A stretch of 64,000 nucleotides of DNA from Lunularia cruciata (taxonomy: Eukaryota > Streptophyta > Marchantiopsida > Lunulariales > Lunulariaceae). Shown here one piece after another: positions 23,281 to 33,128 of this stretch. Numbering within the stretch: the first letter of the stretch is position 1; each line of letters starts with the position of its first letter. Below the pieces are notes generated by a model, which had not been told where the DNA came from, did not search any database, and saw only the letters and a list, made by a program, of their open reading frames with translations. Location of the stretch: NCBI GenBank assembly GCA_948567375.1, contig OX419761.1, forward strand, positions 48,398,243 through 48,462,242, given 5' to 3'. Position numbers and translations under genes: made by a program.

Positions 23281-24230
23281 GAAGTCTTCTAGATTTTATG
23301 ACAAAATCAATTGTATGAAAAAATCAATTGTATGCCAAAATCTCAAAGTGTAAGTTTAGCAAATCTGAAGTAGACTACTTAGGGTATAGAGTAAGTTTGG
23401 AGGGTATCCAAGTGTTAACAGATAAAAAAGAGGTCATACAAAAATGGAGCGCTCCAAAAGATCAAACTCAACTCAAGAGTTTATTGGGATTGACGGGGTT
23501 TTATCATCAATTTGCCAAGGACTTCTCTAAGATCGTACAACCCCTAATAGCACTATTAGGCAAGGAGAAGAAGTGGATATGGCAAACCACACAAGAATTG
23601 GCCTTTCAAGAGTTGAAAGATGCATACTACATGCAACAATCTTGAAATGGTATGACCCAAAACGTCCAATCAAGATGGCTACAAATGCATCAAGTGTAGC
23701 AATAGAAGTAGTCCTACAACAATAATGGCAAGATGGATGGCACCCAATTGCATATTACTCTCATAAGTTGCTACCCATAGAATGCAACTATCACACCACT
23801 GAACTAGAAGAGCTAGCCATTGGCCTTGCAACCAAGCATTGGAAGGACTGTTTGGGTGAGAAGGCATTTGTGGTAAAGACAGACCACAAACCGCTAGTCT
23901 ACCTCAAGACACAAAAGGATCTTTCTCATCAATAGATTTGGTGGGCAAAATGGATACAACAATTCAACATGACAATCAGATATGTGGAAGGTAAGAAGCA
24001 AATTGCACATGCATTCACCCAAATGCCAATGGTAAAAAATTTGGTGGTGGAAATCAAGTTGAACCTTAAATTTTGGCCAAGGATTCTTGTTGCTACAAAA
24101 ATTGATCCACAAATTGTAGGTGCTCAATCATCCAAAGGCATCACAAGCACCCAAGGACTCATCTTCCATGATGATAGGTTGTGGACCCTAGATGATATGG
24201 ATCTAAGAACCACCATCCTAGCAATCATAT
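23281..24230 (+). pseudogene. RT thumb and RNase H of chromovirus 2
   Basis: The thumb/connection segment (23328-23645) reads CKFSKSEVDYLGYRVS, LKSLLGLTGFYHQFAKDFS and KKWIWQTTQELAFQELK. RNase H follows with MATNASSVAIEVVLQQ (first catalytic Asp replaced by Asn), YHTTELEELAIGLATKHW and TDHKPLVYLKT. The tail IRYVEGKKQIAHAF corresponds to the family's end of RNase H. Stops occur at 23643 and within RNase H. Confidence 0.82.
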
Positions 24231-25789
24231 CCCATGATTCTGCCATTGCAAGTCATGTTGGAATGGACAAGACCTTGGATGCAGTCATTACTATTGGCCC
24301 AAGATGAGCAATGATGTGATGGAAAATGTTTTATGAGCCGGTTTGTCTCTCACTCAAGATGAACCTCTGATGGTTATTATGGTAGCGCACCATGGATTAA
24401 GAAGGCAAGGAACCCTAACTCCATCATACTCCTTCAAGGCTAACATTCCAAGACTCAAGACATTGCTCACTAGAGAACTTAATGAGAGAGATAGTTGCAA
24501 ATGAAAGGATGATGAGTACCTCATCACCCCTTGTTATATACTTGTGAAATAGTTATGCACCAAAGTTACTAATTATCATAGTAACTCAAGTCAAAAAGTA
24601 AAAAGGAATATCCTTTCATATGGGCATATTCCACTAGCATGTGATCTTATCTTGATCCAACCACTAAGTCCAAGATTTTTTCACATGGGCTATCCTTGGA
24701 CTATAGAAAGAATCCAAAACAAAAGGCTTGCGGGCCCAAGAGTTCTCAACTCTTTCCTGAAAGCCAAACACCTAGGAATAATACCAAATCAACACACTAG
24801 AATCCAAAATAGTGGTGCTCATCTTTTCCACTTCCTCTAAAGTAAGGTCCCTTCTACCTTAGCTATGACTAACTCTAGCTAATCATGACTAATGCAGAAC
24901 CATTCTTTATCTCTATATAAATAATATCTCTCAAGTACTTGTAATACCAAGCTAAATATCACAATACCACACACATGCATAAATAGGCGTTACAATTTGG
25001 AGCTGAGCTGCCTACTTTGTCAACAAAATAAGGCTTCTAATCAAGCTCCCACATGACTCCTCCAACCTCTTCCCACTCTTACACAATGTTGGGAATAAGT
25101 AAGCATGGGTCTGGTTTGTGAATTGCCCAAGACCACCTTTAGATTTGATTCCATCATAGTCTTTGTCTAAAGACTCAGCAAAATGATTCATGTACGTCCT
25201 ATCACCAAGGATATGACTACTTTGCAACTAGTTCAACTGTACTTAGATGCAATCTTTCCCCATCATGGCTTGTCTTGAGTGCTCATCATAATTAGAGGTA
25301 CTCAATTCACTAGTTTATTTTGGAGAACACTCTTTGGGTTCTTCAAAACCAAATTGGCTATGTCCACAGCTTACCATCTATAGACTAATGGACAAATAGA
25401 GAGGGAAAATCACACTAATGAGGACATGCTTTGGGGCTTTATGTTGGATGAGCAAGAGAGTTGGGACCCCTCACTCCCATTGGATGCAACAATTTGGTGA
25501 ATGCCTCTACTCAAGTCACACCGTTCTTCCTCATGTATGGAGGGCATCCTTTCACACCTTCAAGCTTGATGAAGGTCTGTCCGATGGCTTTCAAGGTGGA
25601 CGTTATCAACACTTTTGTTACTAGAATCCAATAGGAGGTAGAGCATACCAAGCACATGTTATAGATTGCCCAAAATCAGCAGAAGTAGTTGGTAGATGCA
25701 CATCGCCAACACATGGAGTTCAATGTGGGAGATCAAGTCTTGCTGTCAACCACCAACCTCAAGTAAGTTGGTCCTCATAAGCTCAAACC
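24231..25789 (+). pseudogene. Integrase of chromovirus 2, split by a solo LTR
   Basis: The zinc-binding start is at 24231-24300 (HDSAIASHVGMDKTLDAV). After 24331 an unrelated LTR intervenes to 24994. The integrase resumes near 24999 with the CX2C part and NKASNQ-like sequence, then a core at 25100-25560. The first two catalytic acids are altered (SMG for SMD; IIRGTQF for SDRGTQF), while the glutamate in NGQIERE is kept. The downstream GPF module (IGPFSILCRIGVVAYHL) is visible near 25780-25850. Confidence 0.78.
24332..24994 (-). mobile_element. Solo LTR, family 3, inserted in the chromovirus 2 integrase
   Basis: The 663-bp segment has no coding content and is homologous, inverted, to 29678-30347. 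On the minus strand it starts TGTAACGCCTATTTATGC and ends GGCTCATA. The flanking tetramers GTTT (24328-24331) and ATTT (24995-24998) differ by one base, consistent with a 4-bp target duplication. Removing the segment restores continuity between the two halves of the integrase zinc domain, which proves it is an insertion. Confidence 0.85.
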
Positions 25790-26176
25790 TTGTTTCATTG
25801 GACCTTTCTCCATCCTATGCCGCATTGGAGTTGTGGCGTATCACCTCAAGCTACCGCTACGCTACATATGAAGATCCATCCAATGTTTCATGTTTCCTTA
25901 TTACGCCAACATGCTCCCCAGCCACTCCACTTCTCTTCCATTCAAGAAAGTAGACCTTGTCCAACCCTAGTTGATGACATAAAGGAGTATGAAGTCAAAT
26001 GTATTCTCCAGAAGTGCATCTGGAGTACTCGCCATCCATGTGTGGAATACCTAGTACATTGGAAAGGTTACCCCTTGTATGAGGCAACATTGGAGCCAAT
26101 AGCCAACTTGACCCACACACCAGTGTTAGTGAAATATTTTGAGCAACAACTTCACAACGAGGACGTTGCATCTTAA
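25790..26176 (+). pseudogene. Integrase C-terminus and intact chromodomain of chromovirus 2
   Basis: An open frame of 128 codons ends shortly before the 3' LTR. At 25973-26100 it contains a complete chromodomain: KEYEVKCIL, EYLVHWKGYPLYEATLEP, followed by VLVKYFEQQL. The aromatic and acidic residues expected of a chromodomain are kept. The upstream part of this frame is out of phase with the integrase proper. Confidence 0.85.
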
Positions 26177-26189
26177 AAGGAGAGAGGTT

Positions 26190-26795
26190 TGTAATATCAA
26201 TAGCTAGATAGATGATCTAGAGATGAAATTTAGTTTGGTAACATCTGTAAGGATGTTATACATGAAGGACTAAGTAGATAAGCTAGAGGTATCACCAATA
26301 GAGTACTTCTATTAATAGGTTAGAAGCCAAAATAGGCTTGAAAACTACAAAGGAAATTTTGGAGGCCTAAATGGATGAATTAGGCCTAAAAATGTGTAGA
26401 TTCCTCACCCCCCTCCCAAATAGAGGAAAGTTTGGCCTTTCCTCCCCCTGTTTTGTCTCACCAAGAGCTTTCCAATGGTACCTCACCCACATGATTCTAA
26501 GATTCCTACAAGAAGATTCTCTAAAAGATTCCCTCTAGTCAAAGACTATTTGACCAACCAGATGGGACTAGGACCAAGATGTCACTCATCTAGCAAGTAA
26601 TCTTAGGGTGGAGCTTGCAGACATGTCACCCATCCATGTACCTAATCTTAAGGTAGAGCTTCCTTGGAGGAGATCTTCCTTGGCTATATAATAAAGAGAA
26701 GGTGCTCCTTTGGGGCATCGGAGGATTGAGCGTGAAATCTGTGTTTCTCTCTTGCATCTCTCTTGAAAGTTCTCTTGCCCTTGGAGTATCATGCA
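26190..26795 (+). repeat. 3' LTR of chromovirus 2
   Basis: It begins TGTAATATCAATAGC after the purine tract and matches the 5' LTR throughout, with scattered substitutions. Its last bases differ: after CTTGGAGTA it reads TCATGCA rather than TTACA, either a small terminal deletion next to the target duplication or local change. Confidence 0.88.
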
Positions 26796-27395
26796 TATAT
26801 ATATATCCCTTAGCAATTGTGCATATTGGTATGAGAGATGAGGTTCATGTATAGAAACTAGGTGTTGAATGTTTGGAAAAAATACACAACTAGGAATTTG
26901 AGAGAGCAACGGGGAAATCAAATCTAACTATGTGATGGAGCATAAAATCATTCATCAATCTGGTCAAGAAGAGCATATATAGAAATTATGCCAAATTTCA
27001 TGTGGCTTAGCTAACATTTGCCTACATCCACAACTACATAAGAATTTTTTTTCCATCTTTAATTGTCCATCAAGAATTTTCAAACAAGAACCGTCAAAGT
27101 GACACTAACTAAAAACACTTACACTATTTATACTCTTGCACTAAGAGACAATTATCTAGTTTTGGAAACATGAGGTGCAGATTGATCCCATATCTAAACC
27201 ATAGATTGTATGTATCAATTGAAATATATCACCTCACTTAGTTCCACAAGTGGGAGCTATGCTCATAACCTTCCCATAAGGTACATTCTCATAGGTCATG
27301 TAGTCCCAAAGCCTTCTTGTAGGTCCTATGCCCATAGGAGCCATTCCTACAAGTCTTATAGCCATCTTGCAAACCTATGTCTATAGGTCACACAA
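26796..27395. other. Unassigned sequence between LTRs
   Basis: It starts with a short TA microsatellite. The stretch 27230-27390 has loosely repeated CCTAT(A/G)GGxC words. No gene or element can be identified. Confidence 0.4.
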
Positions 27396-28133
27396 TGTAA
27401 TACTCCAAGGACAAAAGAAGAGAGAAAACACATATTTCACACTCAATCATCTGATGCCCCAAAGTAGCACCTTCTCTTTATTATATTAGACAAAGAGGAT
27501 CTCCTCCAAGGAATCTCCACCATAGGATTAGGCACATAGATAGGTGACATGTCAGCAAGCTCCACTCTTGGATTACTTACTTAAATGGGTGACATGTTGG
27601 TCCTGGTCCTATTTGGTTGGTCAAACAAGCTTTGATCAAAGGGAATCTTTTAGGGAATCTTCTTATAGGAATCTCAATATCATGTGGGTGAGATACTGTT
27701 GGAAAGCTCTCAACAAGACAAAGGAGGGAGAGGAAAAGCCAGTCTTTCCTCTTTTGTCGAGGGAATGGGCACATTTTCAAAGCCTAATTCATCCTTTTAG
27801 GCCTCCAAAATTGCCTTCAAAGATTTCATGCATATTTTGGTTCCTACTCTATTAGTAGAAGTCCCCTTTTGGTGATACTTCTTTCTGATCTGTTTAGTCC
27901 ATCATGTGTAACATCCTTCTAGATGTTACTAAACCAATTCTCACCTTTAAATCATATGTCTAGCTATTGGTCCTAAGGTTTTCAAGTATATTTTGGTTTA
28001 TGCCCTATTAATAGAAGTACTCTTTTGGTGATACTTCTATCTGATGTATTTTGACCATCATGTATAACATCATTCCAGGTGTTACCAAACCAAATTTCAC
28101 ATCTAGATCATATGGCTAGCTCTTGGTATTACA
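27396..28133 (-). mobile_element. Solo LTR of the chromovirus 2 family, with internal duplication
   Basis: Read on the minus strand it begins TGTAATACCAAGAGC and ends CTTGGAGTATTACA, matching the chromovirus 2 LTR end to end. A perfect 5-bp target duplication CACAA flanks it (27391-27395 and 28134-28138). It is 738 bp rather than about 610 because roughly 156 bp, covering the LTR 5' region, is tandemly duplicated (units starting near 27824 and 27980). Solo LTRs arise by recombination between the two LTRs of a full element. Confidence 0.93.
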
Positions 28134-29677
28134 CACAACCATGCCCGTAGTCCCGTTGCCTACAACTCATGTAAGACACATTTGTCCTAAACTTCAAGCA
28201 AGTGTAACTTCTTTTTTTAGAGCTCCATTTTCTATGATCTTGGTGTCTATGGAAAGCCCTTAATAAATGCTTTTAATGAAATAAGACACACCTTGTTTGC
28301 ATATCTATTTAAAAAAATATGGGTCCCAGTGTGAACTATCTTTTATTCACTCCCATAAATGGAATCTCATAATATGAAGATTTGGCCCATACTAACTCTT
28401 CAACATTCACTTAGTGCATTCTCATAATTAATCAGACTCCATACTTAACATTGGAGACAAGATTTATGCCTTGGAGGAAAATGCAAGGCAAGAAGGAGAT
28501 AATAGAGCAAAATCCTAAAAGAAGAGGAGAATCTCTAAAGATAATTCTTTGATGACACTAGTTATTATTGTTTTGTTGCAGGATTTGGCTAAACATAGTA
28601 AATAGTAGAGCAAGTCAATGGAAGCTAGAGAAAGATGCACAATGGCAAAAATAGAAGCTCAAAAGATTGCAAAGATGGAAAAGCACCAATACCTTGGTGA
28701 GGCAAAGAAGATTAAAGTTAAGGTGAGCAAATATTGAGAATAGAGAAATTGTAAAGTAGATAAACTACACATTAAGGAATGTGGAGAAAATTCAAATGCT
28801 TCTACTCTATGACTCTTGAACTAGCAAAGACAAGAAAGACTTTAGAAGAAATAAAGAGTATAATTACTACAATCTTTTAGATAGATTCCAAACAACCTTT
28901 TTATGGTAGTAGTTGTACTACTAAAAACAACCTTCTTATAGTAGCAATTTTACTACTATGGATCTTAAATTTCCAATGCCAAACTACACCATTAGAAATG
29001 ATGATAGAGAAAAGTATGATATGTAACCACATTTTCCGTATAAAGTGCTAGTGAATTGCTTCCTTTGTAATTCTATTAGGATCTTATTTATGAAATTTTT
29101 ATGTCATGAAAATAGTTCCTTATTTTCTTAGATGATATGATAGTGATGATGACTTGGATGATAATGATGTTGACTACCTTTATTAAAATAAGTTTTCTAT
29201 ATTCTTCTTTTGTATCTCATTGTAGTTTAGGAGGTTCATTCACCTATCTCAAAGGACAAAAATGAAATACAAGAGGCACAAGTGGGGGTCTTGTTTGGTT
29301 TTGAGCCCATGGTGTTTTGTTAGATGTTCTGCTTGAAAACACATTTCATGGATACAAGAACTCACATGGAGACATGATAGAGACCTTCAAAAACATGCTC
29401 AAATCTCATCCCTTAAAATAAATCACAGTTTATGTATTTGTTATATGGTATGCATGGTAAGCATGAAATTGTACACACCAAATACTACTCAACCATGGAA
29501 AACTTAGGAAAAAGAAAAATAATACTAAGGACAAGATACTATTAGAGAGTCACACTTTTTATAGTATCACTATACCAATGACTTACAATGAGTTTATGAG
29601 CAATGAGCAATGTTGCTCTGATGCATCCTTGAAGTGTCTATACAAGCATCAGTGTAAAAAGAAAGGACTATCTGGCC
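28134..29677. other. Unassigned sequence, no supported gene
   Basis: Lys/Glu-rich codon runs occur on the plus strand near 28440-28740, but no continuous frame or family is recognisable. A 30-40 bp unit (TAGTAGTTGTACTACTA-like) is imperfectly duplicated near 28900-28975. Confidence 0.4.
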
Positions 29678-30347
29678 TATAACACCTATTTGTGCATGTA
29701 TGTGGTATTGTGATATTTAGCTTGGTATTATAAATACTTGAGAGATATTATTTATCTGGAGATAAATAATGGTTCTACATTAGTCATGATTAGCTAAAGT
29801 TAGTCATAGCTAAGATAGTGGGGACCTTACTTTAGAGGAAGTGGAAAAGATGAGTACCATTATTTTGGATTCTAGTGTGTTGACTTGGTATTATTCCTAG
29901 GTGTTTGGCTTTGAGGAAAGAATTGAGAACTCTTGGGCCTGCAAGTCTTTTTGTTTTGGATTCTTCTATAGTCCAAGGATAGCCAATGTGAAGGAATCCT
30001 TGACTTAGTGGTTGGGTTAAGATAAAATCACACTTAGTGGAATATGCCCATGTGGATGGATATTCCTCTATACTTTTTGACTTTACTTGAGTTACTCCAA
30101 TAATTAGTAACTTTGGTGCATAATTATTTCACAAGTATATAAACAAGGGGTGAGGAGGTACTAATCATCCTTTCATTTGCAACTATCTCTCTCTCATTGA
30201 GTTCTGTAGTGAGCAATGTCTTGAGTCTTGGAGTGTTAGCCTTGGAGGAGTATGATGGCATTGGAGTTCATTGCCTTCTTAGTCCATGGTATGCTACCAT
30301 AATAGCCATTAGAGGTTCATCCTAAGTGAGAGACAAGTCGGCTCACA
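29678..30347 (+). mobile_element. Solo LTR, family 3, plus orientation
   Basis: The 670-bp segment is homologous to the reverse complement of 24332-24994 along its whole length. It begins TATAACACCTATTTGTGC (TG changed to TA) and ends GGCTCACA. It is flanked by a perfect 4-bp duplication GGCC (29674-29677, 30348-30351). TATATAAA at 30136-30143 is a likely core promoter. No internal coding region of this family is present in the window. Confidence 0.87.
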
Positions 30348-31244
30348 GGCCACATCCATGTCCTCTCCTAGGGATGTATAAGGGGATCCTAAAAACGCTT
30401 GGGTAAATTCTAGTATGGGTCAGCACTATAATCCCTAAGCCAACTTGCTATCTAATTTCTATCTAAAAATATAATATGTGCTCTCTCTCCTCTAAATCTA
30501 TCAAAAGGAGCTACCAAGAGGTCCAATGAGGAGGTACAGGATGTCCTAGGTGTATGTAGAGGATAAAAAATGGAAGATGCATAGCACCATGGGATGGTTC
30601 CTACAATATGGAAATAACACCACTATCAACTATTAATATATCACTAGTAGATAGATCCAATGATCTAAATAGGTTATAAGGTCTAACTATGAAACCTCTA
30701 TAAGCATCCATATACCAAAGCATCCCATAAGGCATTCTCTTTTGTGTACTCCATCAAGTAAAAACCACCATCTCATATGGACCAAAGTAGTTGCTCTACC
30801 TCCTTCATTGCAATACTAGTCCATATGATTACCTAAAAGTGTATCATACAATACTCCATAAACTCTTTAACTCCAAGTTGGACGATATAGTAAAAAGTAC
30901 TACTTACTCTATGGTAGCTCCATTTATACCCTAGCATTCAGTCACACCAAAGCAAGAAAAGAGGACATCTACTCTCCTTAATATCAGCTAGACAACCAAC
31001 AACTAGAACTATAATCTTTTTCCTTGCATCTACTACATAAAGGATGCAAGGGATGAACTCTCTAGATAAGCTCATCCTCTCTTGCAAATCAATAAGCCTA
31101 GAAATATCATCTCTCAAAGTTATCCTCCATCCTAAAGCCACTAAACTCCTCAAGAGTTCATCTAAAACAAAGTGAGGGTGAGACATCATCTAGAACTCAT
31201 GATCTCCATGAAACAATATCCATATCACTTATCTGCACATAAGG
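30348..31244. other. Unassigned sequence between solo LTRs
   Basis: Short minus-strand frames (for example 30938-31189) have no recognisable domain. The sequence is probably old repeat DNA. Confidence 0.4.
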
Positions 31245-31621
31245 TGTAAAAGACCAATGAGAGAAATAGTAGAATGGAAGATCCATATGAAAGCTCATAT
31301 TGAAACTCTTAATTGAAGGAAACTTCAAATGTCTAGCATGAGCTTTGGCCTTGGTATTTATAGCCCACTTAGGTACAAGGTTCTCAAATAAGCTTCCAAG
31401 AAGGTCCTTCCCAAAGCCCCCTTTCTTGGAGTCCAAGCTAATCTAACCATCAACTTGGCATACAAGTTCTCAATCCTTGGAAGGTTCCTAAAATTTCACA
31501 CCTAAAGCTTCTTAGATGCTTCTAGAATATTCTTATCATTCTTAGGTTATGCCAGTTCTCCTTCCTTTTTGCTATATGTAGTTGATTCTACTAACTCTTC
31601 TACTAAATCCATATTATTATA
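31245..31621 (-). mobile_element. Solo LTR of the chromovirus 1 family (first of two)
   Basis: On the minus strand it starts TATAATAATATGGA and ends GGTCTTTTACA, matching the chromovirus 1 LTR. Flanking pentamers TAAGG (31240-31244) and TAAGC (31622-31626) agree at four of five positions and fit a decayed target duplication. The GAA/TTC-rich part is shorter and more diverged than in chromovirus 1. Confidence 0.75.
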
Positions 31622-31856
31622 TAAGCCTGCTTCCTAGGTCCTTCAATCAAATTCAAGCTTGTTTGTATTGCCTCAAAATGAGTCACTCAAACTCCCATTA
31701 TCTGTTTTTGTGGCTTGAGTATGAGTGGGCCAAGTATGAATCTCATGAGAGTGCATCTTTATCCCAATAGACTAAGATCTACAAGTGATCCTCACTTTAT
31801 AGTTGGTTTAAGTTCCCACATGAGTGACCTCTGATAGCCTAGTGTCAACATATATA
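31622..31856. other. Spacer between two solo LTRs
   Basis: About 235 bp with no recognisable feature. It separates two LTR copies of the same family and orientation and is too short to hold an element's coding region. Confidence 0.5.
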
Positions 31857-32274
31857 TTCCAAAAGACCGAGGAGAGAAATAGGAGAATGGAAGATCAAAG
31901 TGAAAGTTCACATTAGGACTCTTGAACAAGGGAAACTTTGAATGTCTAGCATGAGCTTAGGCTTTGGTATTTATAGGGAATCATACAAGGCTCTTGAGAA
32001 GCTTCTCAAGAAGCTTCCTAAAAGCAATCTTCTTAAAATGCAAGCCAACTAACTGGCAAACTTCTCAATAAACTTCCTTCTAGAAGCCACCTACTTGGCG
32101 TGCAAGCTAAGCTAGCCAAGAAGCTTCCTCCTAGAAGTCACCACTTAGTGATACCCAATACTTGGAAGGTACTAAGTAAATTCCTAGATGCTTCCAAAAT
32201 ATTTTTATAATTATTGGTTTATTTGCTACTTTATTAATCTTGACTAACTCATTGGTAAACTCTATATTGTTACA
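31857..32274 (-). mobile_element. Solo LTR of the chromovirus 1 family (second of two)
   Basis: On the minus strand it begins TGTAACAATATAGAG and runs through AAGCTTCTTGGCTAGCTTAG and a TATAAATA box to a decayed end near 31857 (GGTCTTTTGGAA). It is about 418 bp, close to the longer chromovirus 1 LTR. Both flanks are ATATAT-like, so a target duplication cannot be judged. It retains several GAAGCTTC units. Confidence 0.8.
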
Positions 32275-33128
32275 TATATAATATAATCAATGATAATAGG
32301 TTATTCCTACAAGGATATTGGTTGAAAATTACTAAAAATGAAGGAAAGAGTCAAAATGCCATAATTCATTTATTATTTCCTATTAGGCAAGAACCACTCC
32401 TAAAAGAAGGTAGTGTCATCCACTATGGCACACTACAGCAAAAACAAAACAAAAGAATCAATTTCACTATAAGTTCTATTTGGATGGCCCTTGAAGGTGA
32501 TAGCTTACTTCACTTTGAATGTCACTCCATTCCAAAGTCTTTACTCTTGTCAGTGCATTCCATCCTTCCCAAAAGGCATAGGCTAGAAGGTACACCTCTT
32601 GTTGGCCAAATGTCTTCATTATTTTATTCTATGGAATTGCCCTTGTGGCAAGCTTCCCAATCCACTCCTTGCACATGTTCAACCTAATCAAGGGAAAGTA
32701 CCAGATGTGTACCAAGCACTTGGAACCTTATTGTGAAATTCCTCACCTCTACTCTCACCTACACAATTGACAACACATAAATAGAGGATATAGAACTTGC
32801 AAAGAATGTAGAGTACTCTTTACTTGTAATCAAAGTATGAAAGAGACAAACACAAGTGCCTTCTATCCTCAGCCTTAAGTACCATTTTGGCTTCAAGCCA
32901 AAGGGATCAGTAGCCCAAGTGGATCTCCTAAAATCCCTGATCTATAATGAGCTTTATCCACTTAAGGATCTAATCCTATTTTATCTTAATCATCTTCAGA
33001 TTGATTAGGTGCCTGACACATGTCATAGAAGCTATCAAATCTCCCTCTCCTCCTCCAAAATCTAATTTTAAATTATAACTTCAAAGTCCTATACAATTCC
33101 AAGTGCACTTGATGAAGTAGATATAATT
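32275..33128. other. Degenerate repeat sequence upstream of R1 copy 2
   Basis: The part near 32376-32440 resembles 9885-9940 beside R1 copy 1, which suggests that it belongs to the same repeat family. A 121-codon plus-strand frame at 32322 lacks an ATG start and shows no domain. Confidence 0.4.

Larger units (their letters stand above)
19764..26795 (+). mobile_element. Ty3-type chromovirus 2 with nested solo LTR, defective
   Basis: LTRs beginning TGTAATA(C/T)CAATAGC lie at 19764-20373 and 26190-26795. Between them, in order, are gag with an intact zinc knuckle, protease, RT, RNase H, integrase and a chromodomain. A purine tract (AAAAGGAGAGAGG) precedes the 3' LTR. The pentamer TCATG stands just before the 5' LTR and again at 26789-26793. 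If that is the target duplication, the 3' LTR has lost its last five bases. The integrase reading frame is interrupted by an unrelated solo LTR at 24332-24994. A solo LTR of the same family is at 27396-28133. Confidence 0.9.
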
